Shown here one piece after another: positions 1 through 7,929 of a stretch of 64,000 bases of DNA. The notes under the pieces are model-generated. The model saw nothing but the letters and a program-made list of their open reading frames with translations, made no database searches and was not told the origin of the DNA. The translations under genes and the position numbers were made by a program. Source of the DNA: an uncultured Eggerthellaceae bacterium (GTDB lineage: Bacteria > Actinomycetota > Coriobacteriia > Coriobacteriales > Eggerthellaceae); contig CAJURO010000008.1 of the NCBI GenBank assembly GCA_910588985.1, positions 1 through 64,000 of the forward strand. The letters are read 5' to 3'. Each line of letters begins with the position of its first letter. The stretch's first letter is position 1.

Positions 1-3
1 GCT

Positions 4-414
4 TTAGCGCTTGGAGAACTGCGGACGCTTGCGAGCTTTCTTCAGACCGTACTTCTTGCGCTCGACCATACGAGAGTCGCGCGTCAGATAGCCAGCCTTC
101 TTCAGCTCACCGCGGTAATCGCCAGCCTCGAGCAACGCACGTGCGATGCCGAGACGAAGCGCGCCAGCCTGTCCCGTCGTTCCGCCACCAGTGATGCGTG
201 CGATCACGTCGAAGTGACCGACCGTGTCCGTCACCTTGAATGGCGTAAGCGCCGAAGCAAGCAAGCCGTCACGCGTGAAATACTTATCGCCTTCACGACC
301 ATTGACCGTTACCTTGCCGGTTCCTGGCACGAGACGCACGCGAGCAACGCTGGTCTTGCGGCGGCCGGTGCCATAGTACAGTGCCTCAGTCTTAGGCTTC
401 TTAGCATCTGCCAT
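4..414 (-). CDS. rpsI: 30S ribosomal protein S9
   Basis: The product is small-subunit ribosomal protein uS9, whose basic C-terminal tail reaches the decoding site. The 136-residue protein carries the family hallmarks YGTGRRKTSVARV near the N-terminus and ends in the canonical KKARKRPQFSKR tail, so it is complete. It begins two bases after the rplM stop codon. This is the conserved rplM-rpsI operon, co-transcribed from the promoter near 1039-1068. No downstream terminator is visible because the window ends here. Confidence 0.98.
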   Translation of the reverse strand: MADAKKPKTEALYYGTGRRKTSVARVRLVPGTGKVTVNGREGDKYFTRDGLLASALTPFKVTDTVGHFDVIARITGGGTTGQAGALRLGIARALLEAGDYRGELKKAGYLTRDSRMVERKKYGLKKARKRPQFSKR

Positions 415-416
415 GA

Positions 417-851
417 TTACGCTCCCATCTCAATCTTTTGCGGCTTCTGTGCAGCGTGCGGATGATCAGGGCCTGCGTAAACCTTGAGCTTCATGCCCTG
501 TGCACGACCAAGGGTGGTCTTGGGAAGCATTCCCTTGACAGCGTGCTCGATAACACGCTCAGGATGCTTCTGCATGGCCTCCTCGAACGTCTCGGACTTC
601 AGTCCGCCTGGATGGCCGCTGTGACGGAAGTACTCCTTGTTCTGCACCTTGTTGCCCGTGACACGGATCTTGTCAGCATTGATGATGATGACAAAGTCCC
701 CCACATCAACATGAGGAGTGTACTGAGGCTTCTTCTTGCCGCGAAGGATCTGCGCAGCTTCACTTGCAACGCGTCCGAGCACCTGCCCGTCAGCATCGAT
801 GATGAACCACTTGCGCTCTACCTCGCCCGGTTTTGCGTGATACGTCTTCAC
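417..851 (-). CDS. rplM: 50S ribosomal protein L13
   Basis: The product is large-subunit protein uL13, an early assembly protein of the 50S subunit. The 144 residues match the family length, with the typical N-terminal region KTYHAKPGEVERKWFIIDA, the GRVASEAAQILRGKKKP stretch and the KGMLPKTTLGR motif. It is first in the two-gene rplM-rpsI operon. It has a roughly 190-base 5' leader containing a strong hairpin, which may be the site of translational feedback. The call is secure. Confidence 0.98.
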   Translation of the reverse strand: MKTYHAKPGEVERKWFIIDADGQVLGRVASEAAQILRGKKKPQYTPHVDVGDFVIIINADKIRVTGNKVQNKEYFRHSGHPGGLKSETFEEAMQKHPERVIEHAVKGMLPKTTLGRAQGMKLKVYAGPDHPHAAQKPQKIEMGA

Positions 852-872
852 AATCGAATCCTTTGCTTCTCT

Positions 873-907
873 TTGGCGGCGAAGCTCCCGCTCTGCGGGT
901 CCGCCAA
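873..907 (-). promoter_or_regulatory. Candidate rplM leader hairpin
   Basis: A 7-bp perfect outer stem (TTGGCGG with CCGCCAA) encloses an inner hairpin CCCGC-AGA-GCGGG. It lies 22 bases upstream of the rplM start, inside the mRNA leader. Ribosomal protein operons are often autoregulated through leader structures, and L13 leaders are known in Firmicutes. Whether this one is functional is inference. Confidence 0.4.
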
Positions 908-1038
908 GGTGTTAGTTTTCAAAAGGCAGCTCATGCATTGGCGGCTTCCTACACCGCCCAATCGAATCGGGGCTGGACCTCCCTTTTCGCATTGCTTGCA
1001 ATCGCCACTGATACGGGGCTTTTGAAAGTAACTTTTGA

Positions 1039-1068
1039 ATTGTAGTCAATAGTCTTGGGCGAAGTCAA
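1039..1068 (-). promoter_or_regulatory. Promoter of rplM-rpsI
   Basis: On the minus strand a TTGACT -35 box and a TACAAT -10 box are separated by 18 bases, close to the housekeeping sigma consensus. The start point would leave a leader of about 180 bases before rplM. The promoter sits directly downstream of the kinase gene, so the ribosomal genes are uncoupled from the upstream leftward genes. Confidence 0.7.
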
Positions 1069-1134
1069 CAAGTTTCCAGGTAGATATCGTCTTTCGTCCG
1101 CTCGCCCCACTCATCGCGCGATGCGAGAGGAGAG

Positions 1135-3684
1135 CTACCACTCGCCCTCTACCATGCGAACACGGTCGCATACCCCGCAATAGGCCGCCACGATACCAGC
1201 GATCCCTGGCACGATCACCCCGAAGATGCCAAGTGCCGAGACTGACATGGGGTCGGTCAGCACCACATTCAGCACATAGCCAGCAAGCAGGAGCACAGCG
1301 CAGACCACAGCTCCTATGACATCGAACGTACGCGTGCCCCGACGACAGAAGAACGAGATGGCGAAAGCTCCAGCTACCCAGCTCAACACCTGGATCCACG
1401 TGCCAATGCTCACAAGCGCAGTAACGAGGCCGCTCGTGATCGAGGCACCAGCAATACTCGGATTGACCGCTACGATGAAGTTCGAGTAGACCTCCCAGTT
1501 CTCCATCGAGACAGAGCCCAACGAGGCGAACACGATCGCCGAGACTGCACACGCGCCAGCTGTGGTAGCGCTTTCCTTGACATCCATCGTCACGCCAGCG
1601 AGCACAGGCGCGATCGGTGCAAATCCAACAGATCCGAACAATGGCTGAAGATAATAGACCGAGCATGCGGCATCACTGAATCGCCCGATAAGCCACCACC
1701 ACGCACCAAGTCCAAGAGCGAAGATGACGGCAGAGCCCCATGCTTGGTTGAAGAGAAGCATCAAAAGGAACAAGCCCAAGCTCGAAGCCGCACCCCAACG
1801 GGGACGAAGGAAGGTGAGCGCCACGCTCCCCGCAAGAAGCACCCATGCCACCACAGGCATCGTAGAGAAGAGCCCGAATGTTGTATCGGGATAGGAATCC
1901 GCACCGCCGATGACGATGCGCAAGTTCATGAGCGAGATCACTCCCATCATGATCGCGCCGAGGATAGCAACGACGCGCACGATGATGCTCGCACCATCAG
2001 GACCAAGCCGATCGATGAAGGGCTCGCGCTTCTTCACCTCGCGCTCCACCCGCTCGGCAGGCGCTTGCATCTCATTGCGCACGACCTTCGCCAGCTGCTT
2101 CTTCCCTTCTTTCGGGTTGCCGAGCATGGGGGTGAGCTTCGTTGCGAACTGATTCACATTGTCATAGCGCATATCAGGATAGGGATCCATCGCCTGGAAC
2201 ATCACATCGTCGATGGCGGGGTCGATCGCGTCCCAGCAAGCCGAGGGCAAGATAAGCTCCGCTTCCTCGATTGCGCGCTCTGCTGTATCAAGCGACTTCG
2301 CACGGAAGGGATTGGTGCCTGAGAGCATCTCGTAGGTCATGCTCGCAAGCGACCATTCATCTGTGCGCACATCAAGCGCTTTCTGGCGCATCTGCTCAAG
2401 CGGCATATAGCCTATGGTGCCCCCGCCCGTCGAGCCCTTGCCACCAGCATCCATAAGGGCGGAGAGGCCGAAGTCCGTCACCTTCACGACGCCTTCGCGA
2501 TTGATGATCACGTTCTCTGGCTTGATGTCGAGGTGAAGCACGTTTGCTGCATGTGCCACCTCAAGAGCATGCGAGACGGAGGTGAACACGCTTGCGATCA
2601 TATCGAGCGTGATGTCGTTGCCGAGCTCTCGGATAAGGTTCGCAAGCGTCTTGCCCTCCACGTACTCCATGATGACGTAGCACGTCTGCGCTTCGACGAT
2701 GCAATCATAGACGGTCACGATGTTGGCATCATTGAGGTGCGCTGCGGTGCGCGCCTCTTCGAGCCCAGGGATCACGATGGAAGCTGGGTCGACTTCAGCA
2801 TCAAGGATGTTCATATTGGGGACGGGGATATCCTCGGAGAAGCTCTGGAGGCGGAACTCCGAGCGAGCGCGGCGTTTCTGCGCCTTAGGTGGCTGGATCA
2901 CATGCGCTGTCGTCTTGAGCGCGCTGTTCATGTTGTTGCGGCGCGGGCCAAGAGCGCTCTCGCGCTTGCTGCGCGTGAATGCCATCGTATTGTTCGAGGG
3001 CACGAGAGGGTTCGTCTTGCCATACTCGCCGATCGGCTCAGCCTCAAGCTCCTCCTCATATGCTTCGATGAAGTCCTCGCCAAGGTCGACGACCTCATCT
3101 CCCACAGCTGAGATCGGCATCTCGCCTGCACCAGCGATCCGCCCAGGAAGCCCTGAGGCGAATCCCATAAGATCGTCATCATGCTCAGCCCTGTTCGGCG
3201 CGAGAAAGGCAGGTACCTCCACCTCATCATCTTGATAACCTGCCTGAACGCGCCTTCCTACCGCGCGCCTGCTGCCATACTTCTCAGCACGACGCGCCTC
3301 CGAACGAGCTTGAGCTTCTTCGACGCGTTTCTCGCGCTTGGAGAGAAACCCTGGCTCGATCGGCAGATTCTCCTCAGGTGCATAGTTCGAGTCGACGAGC
3401 GTGCGCATGCCTGCCTGATCGTCCTGATGACGGTTCCTGCCATAAAGGCGCTTCTGCTGCCTTTCTTCACCGCGCAGGGGAAGCATGCGCGAAACATTCG
3501 CGCCAGCGCCTTCGAGCACGGAGATGCGCCCTTGAGCAGCATCACCCTGGGTAAGCTGGATGCACTTGATGGCCACATCGCGTTTCAGATGCGTATCGAA
3601 TGCATGCAAGACCGTAGCATAGCCACCCGCGCCTGCACGGCCAATGATGCGATATCTATCGAGTATGAGTGCGCTCTCAGGCAT
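1135..3684 (-). CDS. Membrane Ser/Thr protein kinase with a large insertion in the N-lobe
   Basis: An 849-residue Hanks-type kinase. The glycine loop and beta-3 lysine (DVAIK, K40) are followed by about 250 low-complexity charged residues. The conserved alpha-C glutamate appears only near residue 310 (GLEEARTAAHLNDANIV). The catalytic loop reads HLDIKPEN (384-391) rather than HRD, a non-RD type, and DFG is at 404-406. After a juxtamembrane linker, residues from about 565 to the end contain roughly eight hydrophobic segments and no extracellular PASTA repeats. The start lies 3 bases beyond the stop of the upstream DUF6020-like gene, suggesting coupling. Substrates are unknown. The unusual gap between K40 and E310 is in one uninterrupted frame, so it is not a simple frameshift. 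Confidence 0.85.
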   Translation of the reverse strand: MPESALILDRYRIIGRAGAGGYATVLHAFDTHLKRDVAIKCIQLTQGDAAQGRISVLEGAGANVSRMLPLRGEERQQKRLYGRNRHQDDQAGMRTLVDSNYAPEENLPIEPGFLSKREKRVEEAQARSEARRAEKYGSRRAVGRRVQAGYQDDEVEVPAFLAPNRAEHDDDLMGFASGLPGRIAGAGEMPISAVGDEVVDLGEDFIEAYEEELEAEPIGEYGKTNPLVPSNNTMAFTRSKRESALGPRRNNMNSALKTTAHVIQPPKAQKRRARSEFRLQSFSEDIPVPNMNILDAEVDPASIVIPGLEEARTAAHLNDANIVTVYDCIVEAQTCYVIMEYVEGKTLANLIRELGNDITLDMIASVFTSVSHALEVAHAANVLHLDIKPENVIINREGVVKVTDFGLSALMDAGGKGSTGGGTIGYMPLEQMRQKALDVRTDEWSLASMTYEMLSGTNPFRAKSLDTAERAIEEAELILPSACWDAIDPAIDDVMFQAMDPYPDMRYDNVNQFATKLTPMLGNPKEGKKQLAKVVRNEMQAPAERVEREVKKREPFIDRLGPDGASIIVRVVAILGAIMMGVISLMNLRIVIGGADSYPDTTFGLFSTMPVVAWVLLAGSVALTFLRPRWGAASSLGLFLLMLLFNQAWGSAVIFALGLGAWWWLIGRFSDAACSVYYLQPLFGSVGFAPIAPVLAGVTMDVKESATTAGACAVSAIVFASLGSVSMENWEVYSNFIVAVNPSIAGASITSGLVTALVSIGTWIQVLSWVAGAFAISFFCRRGTRTFDVIGAVVCAVLLLAGYVLNVVLTDPMSVSALGIFGVIVPGIAGIVAAYCGVCDRVRMVEGEW

Positions 3685-3687
3685 GTG

Positions 3688-5472
3688 CTACGTTTGAACC
3701 TCCATGATGCCCTCAGTGCGTTCAGGCTCTTCGGCAGGATGCGTCGAGCCTTCATCAATTATCTGTCTTCGCATGATAGCCACAATATAGCCGAAGAGCA
3801 ACGGTGCAATCTCAAAAGAGACCACAATATAGCGCGAATCATAGACGGGGGCTACCACGAAGAACGTCACAAGGATGATGGCGAACGGCAGGATCAACGT
3901 CTTGCACCGCAAGCGCCTGCGCATGATCACGAAGAGCATGGCTGCTGGGATCCACAAGCAATACATCACCATGAGCAGAGGCGTATTCAAGCCATAGATC
4001 TGCGCCACCTTGATGTAGTTCCTGTTCATCCAGAGCGAATAGTCGAACAGGAAGTCCGTGCTCGGAAGGTACACGTGATCCTCATGCTCGAAATAGGGCT
4101 TGTGACCTGGCCAGAAGATATAGGTTGTCGGGGCGAAGTAATAGCCGGCGATCCCAAGGACAGCGCCGAAGTAAGACCCAGGGTGTCGAAGGCCCATTGA
4201 AACATATGCTCGCAGATAATCTGCGATCTGCTCGGAGGTCATCTGATTGTTGACGAGCCATTTCACGTGATCCTGCGAATCGAACTCGTACTTGGAAGCA
4301 AGCTCCTCAACATCTATCACACCCGCGATCGCCGCACGCTCCTCCTCGGTCACATCATCAGGGTTATCGACAAGGTATCGTGCCGTTTGCTGGAAGAGCA
4401 CACCAAGCACTTCCTGCCGCCCACCCGCATGGATGTTCGCAAGCGGAAATATGATGAGCGGCAATACGAGTGCCATCATGAGAACCGAGGATACAAGCTG
4501 GATAAGGAACGCACGCGCTGCTTCCTTCTCTTTCACAGAGAGAGCGAACACGAGCAGAGCCACGAACGCCGTCGGCGCCACGATGAAGATCCCTTGCTTG
4601 CGCGTCAAGCAGACAAGGAGCGCAATGCACACGAACCATACGACATGGCTTCGCTTGTGCAGAAAAGCACCCCGAGTGCGAAACGCCTCGAACAACATCA
4701 TGAAATACGGGATGACGAACAGGCCGAAGACCGAATCCTTGATCATGCAGAACGCCCAGGAGGGAATGAACGGCATGATGCAGTAGAAGAGATAGAGAAC
4801 GAAGACAAGGGCAAGCGGGCAATGCACGCGACGCAGATAGGCGACCGAAGCTGTATAGAGAAGCGCATACACGATCGACTGGATGATGCAATACACAATG
4901 ACACCACAAAGCCAATCCCCTGTCAGCACATCGCTCGCATAGCCAAATGCACCGAATATGAGTGTGGTCAATACGGGATGGTGGTCAACAAGCCACGCAT
5001 CAAGCTCAACATTGTTGTCCACCCCGAAGAACGGGATCAAGCGCACGGGATGGTGCTCGGGATACACTTGATAGATCTGGTAGAACGTATCGTTGTTCAT
5101 GCCGCCTGGAACCATCGCAAGAAGCCATGGGGTCCAGAGCACGAGCATGATGAGGGCGAAGAGGATGACAGAGCGTTTCTGCCACCGAGGCGTGATCCTC
5201 TCAAGGACCGAGCGTCTCGGCTCTCCCGCGACCCGAGCTCGCGCAAGACGGCCTACGCCCAGATTGATCAAGATGAGAAGCACCATAACGGGGAACGTGA
5301 TAAGGATGGAGAGCGAGATCATCTGCGCCCATGAGAAATATGCCCATCCCATACCGTATGCATACGAATAGCCGATGACACCGCATGCTGAGACAAAGAG
5401 CGCGATGGCAGCACAGGCAAACCAGTCGCCTCGCGACATGCTTGTGAGCTCTTTCATCAAGAAGGTGTTCAT
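3688..5472 (-). CDS. Polytopic membrane protein, DUF6020-like (copy A)
   Basis: A 594-residue integral membrane protein with about 12 hydrophobic segments. After the second or third segment comes an acidic loop (NNDTFYQIYQVYPEHHP), then DAWLVDHHPVLTTLIFGAFG, a pattern seen in DUF6020 proteins and reminiscent of GT-C-fold lipid-linked glycosyltransferases, where an early loop Asp is catalytic. It is a close paralogue of the next gene upstream, sharing the same motifs in the same order (PSWAFCMIKDS here, STWALCMVKDS there). A role in cell-envelope glycosylation is inference from fold resemblance. It is tightly spaced between copy B and the kinase. Confidence 0.75.
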   Translation of the reverse strand: MNTFLMKELTSMSRGDWFACAAIALFVSACGVIGYSYAYGMGWAYFSWAQMISLSILITFPVMVLLILINLGVGRLARARVAGEPRRSVLERITPRWQKRSVILFALIMLVLWTPWLLAMVPGGMNNDTFYQIYQVYPEHHPVRLIPFFGVDNNVELDAWLVDHHPVLTTLIFGAFGYASDVLTGDWLCGVIVYCIIQSIVYALLYTASVAYLRRVHCPLALVFVLYLFYCIMPFIPSWAFCMIKDSVFGLFVIPYFMMLFEAFRTRGAFLHKRSHVVWFVCIALLVCLTRKQGIFIVAPTAFVALLVFALSVKEKEAARAFLIQLVSSVLMMALVLPLIIFPLANIHAGGRQEVLGVLFQQTARYLVDNPDDVTEEERAAIAGVIDVEELASKYEFDSQDHVKWLVNNQMTSEQIADYLRAYVSMGLRHPGSYFGAVLGIAGYYFAPTTYIFWPGHKPYFEHEDHVYLPSTDFLFDYSLWMNRNYIKVAQIYGLNTPLLMVMYCLWIPAAMLFVIMRRRLRCKTLILPFAIILVTFFVVAPVYDSRYIVVSFEIAPLLFGYIVAIMRRQIIDEGSTHPAEEPERTEGIMEVQT

Positions 5473-5504
5473 GAAGCCCCACTATACCACGGGAAAAGAT
5501 CGTC

Positions 5505-7253
5505 TCATGTGCGCACAGGAAGGCTTTGGCCAAAGCAGCCCTCAGGTAAAGGACGGAGGCTACAGACGAGCATCGCGAAGAGCAGCGGGATAGCATCGAA
5601 GATGGGAACGACATAACGTGCATCATAGACAGGCGCTATGATGCAGAACCCAAGCAAGACCAAGAAGGGAACGAACAGGACGCCTATCTTCACGCGTCGT
5701 GCAAGAGCGACGAACAGGCAGATGCTCGGCAGCCAAAAGGCATACGTGACGATAAGGAGCGGTAGGTCAAGGACGGGGATGCTCGCGACGGTCCGATACG
5801 CTCCATCCATCGCAAGGCGATACCCATCAAGCTCATCAGGGTTCCAGAGCATCGGGCGTGCGGGAGAGCCCATCTTCGTATCGACGGTCACCATTCGAAT
5901 GTTCGCGTAAGCGCACGGTGCCACATAGAACCCAGCGAGCCCCATCCATGCGCCAAAGTAGGAATCAGGATGACGCAAGCCTTGCGAGATGTAGACCTGC
6001 AAGTACGCTGCGATGTCCTCGCCTGATGCGTCAAGGTTATAGCGATACTTCACCGCATCCTCGAAATCGAAGGCATATTCATCTGCAAGCTTGTCGAAGT
6101 CGAGCACCTCCTCGATCACGTCTTGCTCATGCGCGGTGATGTCCTCTGGATGGTCCTTCACGACGCGCGCAGTCTGCTGGAAGAGCGGCCCTAACGCCTC
6201 TTGCACGCCGCCTGGGGCGATATTGAATGCGGGGAAGACGATGAGAGGCAGCGCAAGGCACATGATCGCCACGCACACAACACCTTGGGAAAGGGCCGCA
6301 AGCACATGCGCACGGTAGACCGCCGCCAGCACGGCTGCCGTGGGCACGACGACGAAAAGGCCCGTCTTCTTGGTGAGGCAGAGCATGAGCGCGCACAGGC
6401 AGAGCGCGACAACGATGCGCTTGCGGGAGAGCGCCGCTCCCTGCGTGCGCACGATCTCGCACAGCAGCAGCATGTACAGCATGAAGAACAACCCGAAGAA
6501 GCTGTCCTTCACCATGCAGAGCGCCCATGTCGAGATGAACGGAGCAACGCAAAAGTAGAGATAGCATCCAAGGCAGACGACGTTCGGGCAGCCGATGTGC
6601 CTTAGATAGGCAACGCTGAGGGTGAACACGAAGACATGCGCAATGCCTTGCAGCGTCGTGAAGCAGAAGACGCCCGCCATCCAATCACCTGTGAGCATGT
6701 CGCTCGCAAGGGCGAAGGCTCCATACACGAGCGTGGTGAACACAGGGTGATGGTCGACCAGGTATGCATCCGTATGCGTCTTGCCCGCGATCTCCTCCCA
6801 AGGGATGATCGAGATAGGATGGTTCTCGGGATAGACCTGATACATCTGATAGTACGTATCCCAATAGGTCGAACCAGGGAAATTGGCAATGGCCCAGGGA
6901 AGCCAGAAGAGCGCCATGATGGCCGCGAAGAGAAGGATGCTCCTTGCATTCCATGCGGGAACGAAGCGGCCAAGCCTGCCCACCTCGCCACATGCTGCCC
7001 GATACGCAAGCTTCGCGATCCCGCTCTCCAAGAAGAGAAGCAGTTGCGCGACCACGCAGGTAAGCACTGCTGCAAGGACGAGTTCAAGGGGAAGCGGAAG
7101 GGCAGGATATCCCTGCCCGATCACATACGAGCAGCCAAACACTGCGCAAAAGGAGACCAGAAGCGAGATAAGCCCAAGCGCAAGACGCCCTCCTCGACTC
7201 AGGCCGCGCAAACTCGTGCGAATGTATTCTCGAACCGAACGCACGCACATCAC
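5505..7253 (-). CDS. Polytopic membrane protein, DUF6020-like (copy B)
   Basis: A 582-residue paralogue of the adjacent downstream gene, with the same membrane topology and shared motifs: WDTYYQMYQVYPENHP, DAYLVDHHPVFTTLVYGAF, VKDSFFGLF and APVYDARY near the C-terminus. The two copies are clearly diverged, so the duplication is old or under divergent selection. A GTG precedes the chosen ATG directly and no strong ribosome-binding site is visible, so the exact start is uncertain by a codon or so. The gene follows the cysteine hydrolase by 12 bases. It is probably a membrane glycosyltransferase-like enzyme; the function is not demonstrated. Confidence 0.72.
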   Translation of the reverse strand: MMCVRSVREYIRTSLRGLSRGGRLALGLISLLVSFCAVFGCSYVIGQGYPALPLPLELVLAAVLTCVVAQLLLFLESGIAKLAYRAACGEVGRLGRFVPAWNARSILLFAAIMALFWLPWAIANFPGSTYWDTYYQMYQVYPENHPISIIPWEEIAGKTHTDAYLVDHHPVFTTLVYGAFALASDMLTGDWMAGVFCFTTLQGIAHVFVFTLSVAYLRHIGCPNVVCLGCYLYFCVAPFISTWALCMVKDSFFGLFFMLYMLLLCEIVRTQGAALSRKRIVVALCLCALMLCLTKKTGLFVVVPTAAVLAAVYRAHVLAALSQGVVCVAIMCLALPLIVFPAFNIAPGGVQEALGPLFQQTARVVKDHPEDITAHEQDVIEEVLDFDKLADEYAFDFEDAVKYRYNLDASGEDIAAYLQVYISQGLRHPDSYFGAWMGLAGFYVAPCAYANIRMVTVDTKMGSPARPMLWNPDELDGYRLAMDGAYRTVASIPVLDLPLLIVTYAFWLPSICLFVALARRVKIGVLFVPFLVLLGFCIIAPVYDARYVVPIFDAIPLLFAMLVCSLRPLPEGCFGQSLPVRT

Positions 7254-7265
7254 GTGTGCAAGCTG

Positions 7266-7805
7266 CTACACGATCTCGATCTGACAGCTCCGCATCGTAT
7301 CAAGAGCGGCTTCATGCAGCTTCGGGCTCACGCCTGCACAGAGGGATGCGTTGACCTTGATGGGCACCTCAGGCATGAACCCTTTGAGCATGAGGGCGTT
7401 CGATACGACACAGATGTCAGTGCAGAGCCCAACGAGCGTGATGCTCGATATCGGATGCTCGAGGTTCTCTTCGCCAAGATCGATGGCCATCTCAAGTGCT
7501 GCGAAGGTGTCCTTGTCATAGACCGTCAGGTCTCGCTCATCGACGATCTTCTGCAAAGGCGCTGCCAGCTCCCATCCAGAAGTCCCTTCGATGCAATGTT
7601 CGACAGGAAGCTTCTGCCCTTCTTGCGTGGAAAGGTAATCGCTTTCATGCGTATCGCGCGTGAAGAGGACCGTTCCATTGAAGTCCTCGACGAAGCGCAC
7701 CACCTCATCGACGATAGCTTGCGCTTCAGGTGTGCCAAGCGCTCCGTCGATGAAATCATTCTGCATATCCACCACTATGAGATGGTCATTCGCTGTCATC
7801 ATGGT
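7266..7805 (-). CDS. Isochorismatase-like cysteine hydrolase (nicotinamidase-type)
   Basis: About 179 residues of the cysteine hydrolase fold. It shows the catalytic Asp (IVVDMQNDFIDG), metal-ligand-like D and H (TRDTHESDY, EHCIEGTSGWEL), a Lys in YDKDTF and the nucleophile in GLCTDICVVS. These match nicotinamidase/pyrazinamidase relatives, which hydrolyse nicotinamide to nicotinate, but other amidohydrolase specificities exist in the family. An open frame extends upstream to 7883, but the core begins at MMTANDHLIVVD behind a GGAAAGG ribosome-binding site, so 7805 (or the next codon) is preferred. It lies between addA and the DUF6020 pair on the same strand. Confidence 0.8.
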   Translation of the reverse strand, partial: TMMTANDHLIVVDMQNDFIDGALGTPEAQAIVDEVVRFVEDFNGTVLFTRDTHESDYLSTQEGQKLPVEHCIEGTSGWELAAPLQKIVDERDLTVYDKDTFAALEMAIDLGEENLEHPISSITLVGLCTDICVVSNALMLKGFMPEVPIKVNASLCAGVSPKLHEAALDTMRSCQIEIV

Positions 7806-7929
7806 CCCTTTCCATCCTGCTCTGATGTCTTGTTCATTCCAAGAATAATGCACCTCTCTCGAATTTGATGTGCATACCATCAATAAAATCGATGCTCAGC
7901 TCACCCGAATCGAATGGATGACGGATCGC

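Noticed and set aside
438..1025. 195-codon plus-strand open frame over rplM and its promoter
   Set aside because: It is antisense to a ribosomal protein gene, so coding is very unlikely.
4267..5334. 355-codon plus-strand open frame
   Set aside because: It is antisense to the DUF6020-like gene, rich in His, Arg and Glu as expected of a shadow frame, and has no family resemblance.
7860..7890. TTGATG/CATCAA dyad between addA and the cysteine hydrolase gene
   Set aside because: A six-base arm with no U-run or promoter context is too weak to call an operator or terminator.
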